The notes below the pieces were generated by a model, which made no database searches, was not told where the DNA came from, and saw nothing but the letters and a program-made list of their open reading frames with translations. This document shows, piece after piece, positions 40,181-49,795 of a stretch of 64,000 bases of DNA. How positions within the stretch are numbered: position 1 is the first letter of the stretch; the number at the start of each line of letters is the position of its first letter. Origin of the DNA: JAWLDA01 sp041686855 (GTDB taxonomy: Bacteria > Bacillota > Limnochordia > DTU080 > RSA5); NCBI GenBank assembly GCA_041686855.1, contig JAWLDA010000011.1:77288-141287 (forward strand), written 5' to 3'. The translations under genes were made by a program, and so were the position numbers.

Positions 40181-40720
40181 ATGGCAATGAGGAAAGTGAC
40201 CGGGATCGCTCTTGCGCTGGTGACGGCCGCGGCGATCTTGATCCAGCGAATCGAAGAACAGCCTAACCCCATAGACGATTCTGATACAAACCTCGCGTGG
40301 CTCAAAGAGAGCGGGTTTCCAACAGCCCTCGTCGAGCGTGTCGTCGATGGAGATACGGTGATCGTGCGGTTTGAAAACGAGCGGGTGCGGTTGCGCTACA
40401 TTGGTTTGGACACGCCTGAACAAGCTGGGCCCAACAGCCGTGCGGAGTGTTACGGGGAGGAGGCGAAGCGGACGAACGACGAGCTCGTCACAGGACGAAC
40501 GGTCTACCTCGAGTTTGACGCTGAACGCCACGACACCTACGATCGCCTCTTGGCCTACGTCTACCTTGCCGACGGCAGAATGGTAAACGCCTACCTCCTC
40601 GAGCAAGGCCTTGCAACTGCCTTAAGGATTCCGCCGAACCTCAAGTATGCTGAGGAGTTCCATTCCCTCGAACGGGCCGCTAAATCTAAGCAGCTCGGTC
40701 TTTGGGCCGCATGCGCCTGA
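40181..40720 (+). CDS. Thermonuclease-like (SNase) nuclease with N-terminal signal/anchor
   Basis: 179 residues. N-terminal hydrophobic segment (VTGIALALVTAAAILIQ) acts as a signal or anchor. The SNase fold follows: RVVDGDTVIVRFENERVRLR, YIGLDTPEQAGPNSRAECYG, EAKRTNDELVTGRTVYLEFD and HDTYDRLLAYVYLADGRMVN carry the catalytic Arg-Glu-Arg set and Ca2+ aspartates. Likely acts outside the cell, degrading DNA/RNA. AGGAGG lies 12 bases before ATG 40181, a long spacing. Confidence 0.88.
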   Translation: MAMRKVTGIALALVTAAAILIQRIEEQPNPIDDSDTNLAWLKESGFPTALVERVVDGDTVIVRFENERVRLRYIGLDTPEQAGPNSRAECYGEEAKRTNDELVTGRTVYLEFDAERHDTYDRLLAYVYLADGRMVNAYLLEQGLATALRIPPNLKYAEEFHSLERAAKSKQLGLWAACA

Positions 40721-40739
40721 CGTGCGATGAGAGACGGGA

Positions 40740-41621
40740 CTACCCCAAGGCCAGTGCGACGACTCCGGCCACGATCGCACACGCTCCGGCCATTCGCCGC
40801 GTGGTGTCCCCTTCCGCAAGGAGCCGGGATCCGATGACGGTGCCTATTAAGATGCTCACTTCACGCACGGGGGCGACGTAGCTGACTGGGGTAAACGTCA
40901 TTGCTGTAAGGACCAAAATGTAAGCGAGGGGAGAGAGTACGCCAATGGCCACCAATTCGAATCGCACGTCCCGCCAGGCCGCCTGCACTTCCGGCCACCG
41001 GCCGACGACCCAAGGCGCGAGGATGAGGGTCCGCCCCAGGTGACTCGCCCAGTCCAACAGGAGCGGCGGGATGAGAATGGCGCTCACCGCGTATTTATCC
41101 AGCACCGTGTACGATGAGATGAGGACCCCGGTGAGGAGCCCGTAGAGTACGCCCAGTCGCGTGCCACCTGAAGGGCTCCCGTCAGCTCGGTCGCCTGATC
41201 CTCCTTTCCCGGCGCTGAGCGTTACCGCCCCCAACGCCACCATCCCAATACCGGCGATGGCGAGCAGACTCGGAGACTCCTGAAGCAGAACAATCGCCAT
41301 GACGGCTGTCAGCACGGGGCCGGTTCCCCGAGCAATGGGGTACACCACCGAGAAGTCGCCGACGCGAAACCCTTTTTGCAAGGAGAGGAAGTAGGCGACA
41401 TGGATGGCGGCGCTCGCAAACATAAAAAAGAGCTCGATCGCGCCGACGTGTGGTCGTTGCCACACGATGAGACCAATAGCGAGCGGAGCGAAGATAATCG
41501 CTGAGACGACGCTGACCGCCCACACAAAGGGAGCCCCTTGACCGACTCGCTTCATGAAGTAGTTCCACGTCGCATGACAAACGGCAGCTGTCAGGACCAA
41601 CACAAGTCCTAATGTACTCAC
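40740..41621 (-). CDS. EamA/DMT-family transporter
   Basis: A 293-residue inner-membrane protein with ten predicted TM helices in two EamA repeats (ATWNYFMKRVG... and VLISSYTVLDKYAVS...). The loop near residue 145 (GKGGSGDRADGSPSGG) separates the repeats. The family exports or imports small metabolites; the substrate is unknown. GTG start. It is convergent with the nuclease gene and divergent from the MscS gene. Confidence 0.88.
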   Translation of the reverse strand: MSTLGLVLVLTAAVCHATWNYFMKRVGQGAPFVWAVSVVSAIIFAPLAIGLIVWQRPHVGAIELFFMFASAAIHVAYFLSLQKGFRVGDFSVVYPIARGTGPVLTAVMAIVLLQESPSLLAIAGIGMVALGAVTLSAGKGGSGDRADGSPSGGTRLGVLYGLLTGVLISSYTVLDKYAVSAILIPPLLLDWASHLGRTLILAPWVVGRWPEVQAAWRDVRFELVAIGVLSPLAYILVLTAMTFTPVSYVAPVREVSILIGTVIGSRLLAEGDTTRRMAGACAIVAGVVALALG

Positions 41622-41729
41622 GTTCTGATATCGCTCCTCGTACCGCCATCTCGTTAAAGGGGATCCCCTGGATATCCGCTAATAAAGTACCGTCAAATCC
41701 CGGATCGTTGCACAAAGGAGTGTTGCGAC

Positions 41730-42564
41730 ATGGAACCATCCTTGGAAGGAATTCAGGGAATCCTCGAATTCTACTGGCTTAAATTCCTCGAAGGGCTGCC
41801 AAGCGCTTTGAGCGCCGGCGCCATTATCCTGGTCTTTTGGCTTCTAGCAAGGACCGTCGCCAAGTGGGTGGTCCGCGCCCTCGAACGTACGAAAATCGAT
41901 TCTCATTTTCAACGAGTGGCTGGACGCTTCACGCACTACACCGTCCTGGGAATTGGGTGCGTTACCGCACTAGGTACAGTCGGTGTGCACCTCACCGCTC
42001 TGGTGACAACCTTAGGCGTCGTCAGTTTTGCCGTCAGCTTCGCCTTCCAAGACATCATCGGCAATTTCCTTGCCGGAGTCGTGATCATGTTTCAGCGCCC
42101 CTTCAAACTCGGCGATGCTATCAATGTGAGTGGGGTCATCGGCTCGGTCGAAGATATTCGCATTCGAGACACCGTGCTCAAGACGTTCGACGGCAAGCGA
42201 GTCATTCTGCCCAACCGTACCATCCTCAACGATGCTATTACGAATTTCTCAACGCATCAGCACCGACGATTTGACGTTGCCGTGGGTATCAGTTACTCCG
42301 ATGATATCGGCAAGGCGCTCGAGGTTTGCCGCAAGCTCCTCAACGACATCGAAGGTATCCCACAAGACCCCGAACCCATGGTGATGGCGAGCGCCTTCGG
42401 CGAGAGCTCGATTAATCTCACGGTGTGCTTTTTGGTTGGACACCCAAGTGCGCAGCTTCCTCTTGGTCCAATCCGACGTCATTCAGGCGATCAAGCGTCG
42501 CTTTGACGAAGAGGGCATCTCTATTCCATTTCCAATCCGCACTATTTATCAAGCGGACAAGTGA
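41730..42564 (+). pseudogene. MscS-type mechanosensitive channel gene with a one-base frameshift near the 3' end
   Basis: The first 230 codons encode a normal small MscS: TM helices (residues 22-105), the pore TM3 region TALVTTLGVVSFAVSFAFQD followed by IIGNFLAGVVIMFQRPFKLG, then the beta domain VILPNRTILNDAITNFS. At T5 (42429-42433) the frame shifts and stops at 42,506 after nonsense residues. Deleting one T restores LTVCFWLDTQVRSFLLVQSD and QAIKRRFDEEGISIPFPIRT to a stop at 42,562-42,564, the usual MscS end. Either a real mutation, a phase-variable tract or a sequencing error. AAAGGAG lies nine bases before the ATG. Confidence 0.85.
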
Positions 42565-42574
42565 TCACTCCAAG

Positions 42575-43753
42575 TTAATTCGCACAGAAGTAGTGATCGA
42601 GCATCAACGCGGCGGCTCCCAGAGCGGCCGCGTTCCCATCTATGGCCGAGAGGCGCCACGACACACCGCTGAAAACGGGCGCCGTGCAGTGCTGTTGCGC
42701 GGCGTCACGAATCGATTCGAGCAGGTGCATCCCGCCCTGCGCCATCGCCCCTCCGACGACGACGTGAGAGGGATTGATCAAATTTAGCACGTAACTCAGC
42801 GCGAGCCCCAGGTCCGCTCCCAAGTCCTTGATCACGCTCATGGCGAGTTTGTCCCCGCTCACCGCGTGCTCGCACACCGCGCCAAAGGTGAGGTCGCCCG
42901 CGCCGTGCAATGTCGACTCGACGCCGCGCTCTAGCGCGGCGGCTACCCGCTGCAGCACCGCCGAGATCGAGGCGACCGTTACGAGACATCCGTGGCTCCC
43001 GCAGAAGCACCGCTTACCACCCGGCCTGATGGCAAAGTGGCCAAACTGCCCGGCGACACCAGTCGCGCCGGTAAGTACCTGCCCATTCTCAACAACACCA
43101 AGGCCAAATCCGTTCCCCGGCCCTGAGTTGAAGTAGATAATCGGCCCCGATGTCTGTGTCCAACCTCCGTAGAGCACTTCGCCGCGCGTCGCCGCTGTGA
43201 TACGGTATGTCACCTGACACCGCGACCCGCACGCCTGCTCGATCAGGGTGGCAATGGTCAACGGCTCCCAATGGGGGTTCCCCGGAAAACGCAAGAGTTC
43301 GCCGGTCTCGGGATTCACGTTGCCGTGAGAGGCGACGCCGATCCCTTCGAGCGGGGCGAGTTGCGCGGCAACAGGCCGCAGTCGATCAATAACCTGTAGG
43401 ACAGTGTCGACGATTGACCCATGCTCTCGAGAGGTGAGCGGCAGTGCGAAGGTCTCGTGGACCGCCCCCGAGAAGTCGATGAGCGTCCCCGTCACGTCGA
43501 GGTCGGTAATCTCAACGCCAATTGACGTTCGAAAGGCCGGATTGAGGTCAATCACGTCACCTTTGCGCCCCTGCGGCAGGCTCTGCTTACGGCCGGTCGC
43601 TACCACGTATCCCTCCCGCATAAGGGAGCGTGCAAGTCCATTCACGGTGGAAGGACTTAGCTCCAACGCTCGCGCCAGCGAGGCCTTAGAGTGGTTTTTC
43701 TCCTCCCGCAGAATTTTGAGCACGTTGTGCCGCTTCTCTAGTGGCATGCGCAT
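42575..43753 (-). CDS. ROK-family transcriptional regulator (NagC/XylR type)
   Basis: A 392-residue protein. N-terminal winged helix (HSKASLARALELSPSTVNGL), then a ROK sugar-kinase-like domain: GVEITDLDVTGTLIDFSG, GIGVASHGNVNPETGELLRF, GEVLYGGW, and the zinc motif GHFAIRPGGKRCFCGSHGCL. The phosphate-binding loop is atypical (N-terminal D-x-G-x-T missing), so it is likely a regulator that senses a sugar without kinase activity. Divergent from the MDR gene 43,989; the 235-bp gap between them may hold its operator. It may control the whole oxidoreductase region. Confidence 0.9.
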   Translation of the reverse strand: MRMPLEKRHNVLKILREEKNHSKASLARALELSPSTVNGLARSLMREGYVVATGRKQSLPQGRKGDVIDLNPAFRTSIGVEITDLDVTGTLIDFSGAVHETFALPLTSREHGSIVDTVLQVIDRLRPVAAQLAPLEGIGVASHGNVNPETGELLRFPGNPHWEPLTIATLIEQACGSRCQVTYRITAATRGEVLYGGWTQTSGPIIYFNSGPGNGFGLGVVENGQVLTGATGVAGQFGHFAIRPGGKRCFCGSHGCLVTVASISAVLQRVAAALERGVESTLHGAGDLTFGAVCEHAVSGDKLAMSVIKDLGADLGLALSYVLNLINPSHVVVGGAMAQGGMHLLESIRDAAQQHCTAPVFSGVSWRLSAIDGNAAALGAAALMLDHYFCAN

Positions 43754-43988
43754 CCCCGCGTTTCCTCAGCTTTCACATCGTCCATTCGTTGCCATATTGT
43801 TCTGTATTCGAATGATATCACCTCTCGCTCAGCAGATTTCTTTTTGCATGGAGAATCTCAAGGGAAAAGCACCTACCTGCCGAACAATACCTAGCACGAA
43901 ATAGAATGTACACCGTTAGTATTGTTCGACAAGAAACCAATGGCGCGCACCAGCGCCCCCGAGAACGGAGTGAATCGCCATCGCAAGA

Positions 43989-45020
43989 ATGCGCAGGGTC
44001 GTAGCCAAGAATCGCACGGGATATATCGAGGTTAAGGAAGAGCCGGTTCCGTCGTTACAGCCAGGGACAGCACTTATCAAAGTGCACGCTTCGTTGATCA
44101 GCGCCGGCACCGAGCTTAGCCGCCTGCGTGGCAAGGAGCGCTCGTCTGCCGAAGAGACCCGTCCCTTCGGCTATCAAAACGCAGGTGAGATCGTCGAACT
44201 GGGCGAGGGGTGTCGCGGACTCAAAGTGGGGCAGCGTGTCGCGTGTATGGGTGGCCCCTACTCTTTGCACGGTGACTTCGCCGTCGTGCCGCAAAACCTG
44301 ATCACGCCCATCGCTGATCACGTTAGTTTCGAGGAGGGCGCTTTTATTGCCTTGGCGGCCACGGCCATGCAGGCCGTTCGGAGAGGCGAGGTCGTGTGGG
44401 GCGAGGACGTGGTCGTCATGGGACTTGGCATCGTAGGCCAGATGACGGCCCAAATCTGCCAACTCGCCGGGGCCCGCGTTTGGGCCTTTGATCCGATGCC
44501 GCTGCGCGTCGAGCTGGCCGGCAAAGTCGGACTAACGCTCGCTTCAACGGATACCCAAGAGGCCGCCGTCAATCGTGTCTTGGAGATATCCCAAGGGCGC
44601 GGGATCGACTGCGCGTTTCTCTGTGTCGGTGAGGCGTCGGACCGCGTCTTTCCGGACGTCTACCGCATGATGAAACGCTCTCCAGATACCCACGCCTACG
44701 GCCGTGTAGTGAGCGTCGGCGGCACATTGACCCACGGCATGGGTGCTAGCCTCGGCAACCTCGACATTCGCAGTTCGGCGCGCACAGGACCAGGTTACCA
44801 CGACACCGCGTACGAGTACGGCGCTGACTACCCAGCGGTCTTCGTGCGGTGGTCGACACAGGCGCATATTCAGCTCTTCGCGCGTTGGGTCGCTGAAGGG
44901 CGACTCAAAGTTAAAGATTTGGTGACGACACGAGCCCCAATTACAGAGGCTCAGGAGGCCTGTTATAGCCTCATGGACGAACCCGACCGCCACCTCGGTG
45001 TGGTGATCACCTACCCCTAA
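43989..45020 (+). CDS. MDR-family dehydrogenase (zinc-lacking, bacteriochlorophyllide-like/threonine-type)
   Basis: A 343-residue protein. N-terminal GroES-like domain (VKEEPVPSLQPGTALIKVHA, GYQNAGEIVELGEGCRGLKV, GQRVACMG) and a Rossmann domain with VVVMGLGIVGQMTAQICQLA. The usual catalytic Cys at the first zinc position is replaced (SLISAGTELSRLRGKERS), so it may work without zinc. Members of this branch often sit next to Gfo/Idh/MocA genes and act in sugar or secondary metabolism. It is first in a run with the amidotransferase-like gene. Confidence 0.82.
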   Translation: MRRVVAKNRTGYIEVKEEPVPSLQPGTALIKVHASLISAGTELSRLRGKERSSAEETRPFGYQNAGEIVELGEGCRGLKVGQRVACMGGPYSLHGDFAVVPQNLITPIADHVSFEEGAFIALAATAMQAVRRGEVVWGEDVVVMGLGIVGQMTAQICQLAGARVWAFDPMPLRVELAGKVGLTLASTDTQEAAVNRVLEISQGRGIDCAFLCVGEASDRVFPDVYRMMKRSPDTHAYGRVVSVGGTLTHGMGASLGNLDIRSSARTGPGYHDTAYEYGADYPAVFVRWSTQAHIQLFARWVAEGRLKVKDLVTTRAPITEAQEACYSLMDEPDRHLGVVITYP

Positions 45021-45066
45021 CGGCACGGGGAGCGCACGATAGAGACCGAAGGAGCGTTAACTAACC

Positions 45067-46098
45067 ATGTGCAACCTTGCAGGATACATCGGCACAGAGC
45101 GGGCCGCGCCCATCTTGATCGATATGATACGGCGCCAGGAAGGGTTAAATGGAGGTTACTACACCGGCATCGCCACCCTCACCGAGGATGGCCGACTCCA
45201 CTACGCGAAGGTTGTCGGCGACGTCGCGCTCCTCCTCGAAGAGACCGATGCGATCAATCTGCCCGGCAACGTCGGCATCATGCACAGCCGCACGCCCAGC
45301 GGAGGCGACCGTGAGTGGGCTCACCCTTTCGTCGCATCGGACCACTCCCTTGCCTACATTGCAAACGGCAACACCGGTCTGTTTGACATCGTAGGCAACC
45401 AGAATGAGCTGGCAGCTCGTCTCGCTGACGCGGGGTACCCCTTTTTGACGCGCGCCCACGACGCCGTGGGCGACTACCCGCTCCTGTCGGATGGCAGCTG
45501 TGTCCACTTTAGCGAAGTGATGTGCCGCTTGATCGAGGCGCTAATCGCCGAGGGTGAAACGCCTGCCCTTGCCATGCGTAACGCATACCTTCAGTTTCCT
45601 GCGGAGATCGTCGGACTGATGATCCACACGTCGCTCTCCGCCAGCATCATCGCGTCGCGAGTGAATCAGCCGCTCGTCATCGGTCGGCAAAGCGGTGGTT
45701 GGCTCCTCGCGAGCACCGCGCTCGCCTTCCCTGACGACGCCGTCGATTGGATGATCCCGATGGCACCGTCCTGCACGGCCCATCTGTCGCCCGAAGGGCT
45801 CGAGCTTCACCCTTTCGAGCTCCCGATCCCGGTCGCAGATCCGATTCCCTGGAGCCAGGCTCGCGAACGCGTATTGGAACTCCTCTCCAGCGCGGATGAT
45901 GCCGGTCTGCCGCTGCGTGCCCTCAAGGACGGTACGCGCGCCCTATGGCCGGATGGACGCTTGGCCCAAGCGCATATGATGCTCTACGAAGTGCTCCGAA
46001 CGTTACGCCAAGTGGGCGACGTAGAATTCACAGAGGTGCGGCTCCCAGGAGCGGCAAAAGGGATCACCGCTCCTGAGACTCGCGTTAAACGCCGCTAG
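45067..46098 (+). CDS. Stand-alone glutamine amidotransferase-like (Ntn) protein
   Basis: A 343-residue protein starting MCNLAGYIGTERAAPILIDM. Cys2 directly after Met is the N-terminal nucleophile of class II amidotransferases, so the start codon is fixed. GIMHSRTPSGGDREWAHPF and YIANGNTGLFDIVGNQNELA match the glutaminase loop of GlmS-type enzymes (usually R-W-A-T-H-G and N-G). There is no sugar isomerase (SIS) domain; the C-terminal 150 residues do not look like one. Perhaps it supplies ammonia to a nearby enzyme or forms an amidated sugar. It ends sharing CTAG with the convergent gene. Confidence 0.75.
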   Translation: MCNLAGYIGTERAAPILIDMIRRQEGLNGGYYTGIATLTEDGRLHYAKVVGDVALLLEETDAINLPGNVGIMHSRTPSGGDREWAHPFVASDHSLAYIANGNTGLFDIVGNQNELAARLADAGYPFLTRAHDAVGDYPLLSDGSCVHFSEVMCRLIEALIAEGETPALAMRNAYLQFPAEIVGLMIHTSLSASIIASRVNQPLVIGRQSGGWLLASTALAFPDDAVDWMIPMAPSCTAHLSPEGLELHPFELPIPVADPIPWSQARERVLELLSSADDAGLPLRALKDGTRALWPDGRLAQAHMMLYEVLRTLRQVGDVEFTEVRLPGAAKGITAPETRVKRR

Positions 46099-47108
46099 AG
46101 TGTAATAACCTGCCGTGTACGAGCCGACTGGTAGGCCGCGTCCATCACGCGCAGTGCGCGGTAAATGTCCTCTGCCGTGCACACCGGCGAGGTCTCGCTT
46201 TGGACCGCCCGAAGCCACGCTTCGAGCGCCTCGCGACCGTCGGCCCCGTACCCCGGCAGCTTGTGCGACTCGACCTTTCGCTCCTCGGTGTTCAGTCCGC
46301 CGAGGCGGCGCCGCACAATGCGATACGTGCCCTCTCCGGGGTGCCAATGAACCCATCCCTTGGTGCCTTGAATACCCCAGAAGGTGTCGTTGCCGGACGG
46401 CAGGACGTACCCCGTCTGAAGCGCAAAGTACGCACCGCCGGCCAACTGGGCGTTGAGCATGAGCGCATCTTCCACCTCAACCTGCGCCTCGCCGATACAC
46501 CCGGCAAGAGCGCTCACGTCGCGGAATTCGTCCCCGGTCAAGTACCGACACAAATCGATCCAATGGCACCCGAGCCAGTTAAGAATCCCGCCGCCGCTCA
46601 CTCGAGGATCAAAGAGAAAGTGCTGCGGTCCTCGAGCGACCACGTCGGAGGTGAGGAGTCTGGCTTGTAGCGTCAAGAGACGCCCGAGTTCGCCCCCTTC
46701 GATGAGGGCACGGATCTCTCGCGCAACGGGGTTGAGCCGCCACGTGTACCCCATCGCGCAGTGGACCCCTTGCCGACTCGCCTCGCTCACAATAGGCTCC
46801 CACTCAGTTGCCGACGAGCCCCCCGGTTTATCGCAAAAGACGCTCTTGCCGGCGCGCACTAGCTCCAGCACGGATCCAGGCGCTTCGTTATTCGGCAAAA
46901 AGACAAACGCTACATCCCATCCCGGCAGCGCCAACACGTCAGAGACGCGCTCGTAAAACGGCAAACCCTCCAGCAGTCCGGTTGTCTGGCCGGACGATGC
47001 GCCGCCCGGTTCGCACAGAGCGATCACCTCAATGTCCGGCATATCGGCCACCGTCTGCTGGTACGAGCGCGAGTGTGGATGTCGTGTGCCTACCCAAACA
47101 GCTCGCAA
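46095..47108 (-). CDS. Gfo/Idh/MocA-family oxidoreductase (paralog 2)
   Basis: 337 residues from TTG 47108 (GGAGG eight bases before). The Rossmann start is unusual: RAVWVGTRHPHSRSYQQTVA lacks the classic GxGxxG and the first glycine pattern is G-T-R-H-P-H. The catalytic-lysine motif is VFCDKPGGSS, and NWLGCHWIDLCRYLTG is the conserved G-x-H-x-x-D helix. It may bind its cofactor loosely or act on a bound one. Its stop codon shares CTAG with the amidotransferase-like gene. Confidence 0.82.
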   Translation of the reverse strand: MRAVWVGTRHPHSRSYQQTVADMPDIEVIALCEPGGASSGQTTGLLEGLPFYERVSDVLALPGWDVAFVFLPNNEAPGSVLELVRAGKSVFCDKPGGSSATEWEPIVSEASRQGVHCAMGYTWRLNPVAREIRALIEGGELGRLLTLQARLLTSDVVARGPQHFLFDPRVSGGGILNWLGCHWIDLCRYLTGDEFRDVSALAGCIGEAQVEVEDALMLNAQLAGGAYFALQTGYVLPSGNDTFWGIQGTKGWVHWHPGEGTYRIVRRRLGGLNTEERKVESHKLPGYGADGREALEAWLRAVQSETSPVCTAEDIYRALRVMDAAYQSARTRQVITL

Positions 47109-47138
47109 ATCAATCGCCTCCCTCAAGCGATACTCAAG

Positions 47139-48245
47139 TCAGGCAGTCACCGACGACGAACCGGAGTCCGAGCGACCAACAGGGACACGTCGGCCATCCT
47201 GAAAGTGGGACTCGATCATCCCCAACAATACAGCAACCGCTTTGCGAGCCTCTTCCGGTGGCGAGATTGTATCGGCTCCCGTCTCCATAGCGTGAATCAA
47301 GTCGCCAACGGCTCCCGCGATTCCGGAGTACTGATACTCGTGACGCATGCCGCCCAAGCTGCTCAGTTGCAACGGGCGCGTCATCTGTCGACCCGACTCC
47401 TCCACAGTGACGAACTCCCCACTCCAGTTCACCGTGATGCTCCCCTTGGATCCGTAGACAATGGCTCCGGCGTCGGCCATGCTCCCTTTCATCCCGATGT
47501 ATGTACCACGCACGCCGTTGTCGTACCCGATCATGGCATTGGCGCCGGGCTCGGAGGCAGGGTCGTGACCGCCGTCGCCTCGGTAGCCAGTGCGGAAGTG
47601 TTCGAATCCGGGCTCGAGCTCGGCGCTCACCCAAATCGGCGTACCCCCGGCTAGGAAGTTGATGATGTCCACGATGTGTGTCCCGTTCCGAAACATCATC
47701 GCTCGCGGACCGCCGAGCATGCCAACCACGTGCTTCACCTCGCCGATGACGCCTCCGTCGATTGCCGCCTTGGCATCCTGCCAACTCCCTACCCAGCGCC
47801 GGGTGTGGTCGACATTCATCTTGATGCCGCTCCGTTTGACCGCGGCAATCATCTCATCACAATCCTCCAGGCTAGTGGCGAGGGGCTTCTCGCACAGAAT
47901 ACCTCGCACACCCGCCTCGCACCCCTGCAAGACAAAGGGCTTGTGCAGGTGATCGGGAGTCACGACACTGAGAATGTCCAGCTTGTGGTTAGCAAACATC
48001 TCGTTCACATCTGCATACGCCTTAACCGACGGCCAGCGCTTTCCCCAGCGGGTCATAAATGCGTCAATCCTCTCCTCAGAGAGGTCACACACTGCTACAA
48101 CCTCACATTGAGGGAACCGATCATACGCGGCGGTGTGGCTGTATGGCGTGTCGGTTCCCAATCCCGGATGCGGCCCCGGACGGCTGGCGCCGGCCGAGAT
48201 GCCCGAAAGTCCGATAATTCCTACTCGATAGGTGGTTGAGTTCAC
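47139..48245 (-). CDS. Gfo/Idh/MocA-family oxidoreductase (paralog 3)
   Basis: A 368-residue dehydrogenase: YRVGIIGLSGISAGASRPGP near the start, RGILCEKPLATSLEDCDEMI with the EKP lysine, and FRNGTHIVDIINFLAGGTPI as the substrate-binding G-x-H-x-x-D helix. Start GTG 48245 with AGGAGG eight bases upstream. It precedes the 46,095 gene on the same strand with a 30-base gap, so the two form an operon. It has a long N-terminal insert (GLGTDTPYSHTAAYDRFPQC) shared with paralog 4. Confidence 0.88.
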   Translation of the reverse strand: MNSTTYRVGIIGLSGISAGASRPGPHPGLGTDTPYSHTAAYDRFPQCEVVAVCDLSEERIDAFMTRWGKRWPSVKAYADVNEMFANHKLDILSVVTPDHLHKPFVLQGCEAGVRGILCEKPLATSLEDCDEMIAAVKRSGIKMNVDHTRRWVGSWQDAKAAIDGGVIGEVKHVVGMLGGPRAMMFRNGTHIVDIINFLAGGTPIWVSAELEPGFEHFRTGYRGDGGHDPASEPGANAMIGYDNGVRGTYIGMKGSMADAGAIVYGSKGSITVNWSGEFVTVEESGRQMTRPLQLSSLGGMRHEYQYSGIAGAVGDLIHAMETGADTISPPEEARKAVAVLLGMIESHFQDGRRVPVGRSDSGSSSVTA

Positions 48246-48398
48246 GAGAGCATCCTCCTCTGTCTGCCTAAAGGAATTGTTTCTTGCTCAAGAAGGAAAC
48301 CACTTCCTCCAACCGGAAAATTATTATAGAGTTTCATCGTTTTCTGCTATTTAGACGAAGTCCAATTAACAGTTCATAGACCCGAAAGGAATAAAATT

Positions 48399-49745
48399 AT
48401 GTCACCTCATGTTGCCATCGGACGGCGACTCGAACTCTTTGTCGACGATCATCTCATCCAGTCCCTGGGCGGCGGGGCCCGCCAGGTGTTGCATCACCCT
48501 CAGCCACGGGAGATCGTCCTCTCCCACGGTCACGCGTGGGAAGGCAACGTCAGTGGCTACCACACCTTTTTACAAGACGGCGGGCAGGTGCGGGTGTACT
48601 ATCGAGGCGCCCAGTTAAACGAGCGCATACCTCCCAAATCTCCTCATCCCGAAGTGACGTGTATGGCCCTGAGTGAGGACGGGATTCATTGGACCAAGCC
48701 CACCCTTGGTCGAGTCTCTTTTCAAGGTTCGCGCGCCAACAACATTCTCTTAGATCGACAAGGGACCCACAACTTCGCCCCATTCATCGACACCAATCCC
48801 GACGTCTCGCCGCAGGCACGGTACAAAGCGCTTGGCAGCGCCAAACGGCCACTACACGGCCTCCTTCCGTTTGTGTCACCCGACGGTATCTCCTGGCAGC
48901 CGGCATCGTCAGAGCCTGTCATCTCGGACGGAAAGTTTGATTCGCAAAACGTTGCTTTCTGGGACGAGGGACGTCAAGAGTACCGAGCATACTACCGCGA
49001 CTTCCGAGACGGCGTCCGCGGGATTAAGACTGCGACGTCGTCCGATTTCCTGCACTGGACACCCGGAGAGTGGCTGCGCTACACGGGCGCGCCCGAGGAG
49101 CAGCTCTACACCAATCAGGTGCTTCCCTACTTTAGGGCGCCGCACATCTTTGTTGGTTTCCCGACGCGCTACTTGCCGGACCGAGGCCAGATCACAGAGG
49201 GCGTCTTTATGTCCAGCCGCGACGGAGTCGAATTTCATCGTTGGGGGGAGGCGTATATAAGACCCGGCCTCAACCGAGACCGCTGGGGCAACCGCTGCAA
49301 TTACATCTGGCACGGACTCATCGAGACGCCGTCAGACCTACCTGGAGCTCCCAACGAGCTCTCGCTGTACTCAACTGAGCATTACTACGAGGGCAACACC
49401 AACTATGTACGTCGATTCACCTTGCGTATGGACGGATTCGTCTCCATACAAGCCCCCTTGAGCGGAGGCGAGTTAGTGACGCGGCCGCTCACGTTCACTG
49501 GGGAGAAGCTGCTCCTCAATGTGTCGACAGCGGCGGCCGGCAGCCTTCGTGTCGAGCTCCAAGACCCACAAGGCAATCCGCTCGAAGGGTACACCCTCGA
49601 AGCGTGCGATGAAATCTGGGGGGATACGATCGAGCACACAGTGACGTGGGGAGGAGACGCCGACGTAAGCAAGCTCGTCGGGCAACCCATACGCATACGT
49701 TTCGCCCTCAGGGATGCGGACCTCTACAGCTTGAGATTCGCATAA
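48399..49745 (+). CDS. Predicted glycoside hydrolase of five-bladed beta-propeller type
   Basis: A 448-residue protein without signal peptide. Features of GH32/43/68-like propellers: FVDDHLIQSLGGGARQVLHH near the N-terminus, MALSEDGIHWTKPTLGRV, PFVSPDGISWQPASSEPVIS, QNVAFWDEGRQEYRAYYRDF and ATSSDFLHWTPGEWLRY, which give four Asp-box-like W-containing strands. A C-terminal beta-sandwich follows (FTGEKLLLNVSTAAAGSLRV). Such proteins often split or rearrange glycans or glycosides. AAAGGAATAAAATT precedes the ATG. The substrate is unknown; the catalytic residues cannot be named with confidence. Confidence 0.75.
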   Translation: MSPHVAIGRRLELFVDDHLIQSLGGGARQVLHHPQPREIVLSHGHAWEGNVSGYHTFLQDGGQVRVYYRGAQLNERIPPKSPHPEVTCMALSEDGIHWTKPTLGRVSFQGSRANNILLDRQGTHNFAPFIDTNPDVSPQARYKALGSAKRPLHGLLPFVSPDGISWQPASSEPVISDGKFDSQNVAFWDEGRQEYRAYYRDFRDGVRGIKTATSSDFLHWTPGEWLRYTGAPEEQLYTNQVLPYFRAPHIFVGFPTRYLPDRGQITEGVFMSSRDGVEFHRWGEAYIRPGLNRDRWGNRCNYIWHGLIETPSDLPGAPNELSLYSTEHYYEGNTNYVRRFTLRMDGFVSIQAPLSGGELVTRPLTFTGEKLLLNVSTAAAGSLRVELQDPQGNPLEGYTLEACDEIWGDTIEHTVTWGGDADVSKLVGQPIRIRFALRDADLYSLRFA

Positions 49746-49795
49746 CCCTCCAAAGACTTGGCTTCGAAAGACAAAACTGAGAGGAATGAGTAAGG

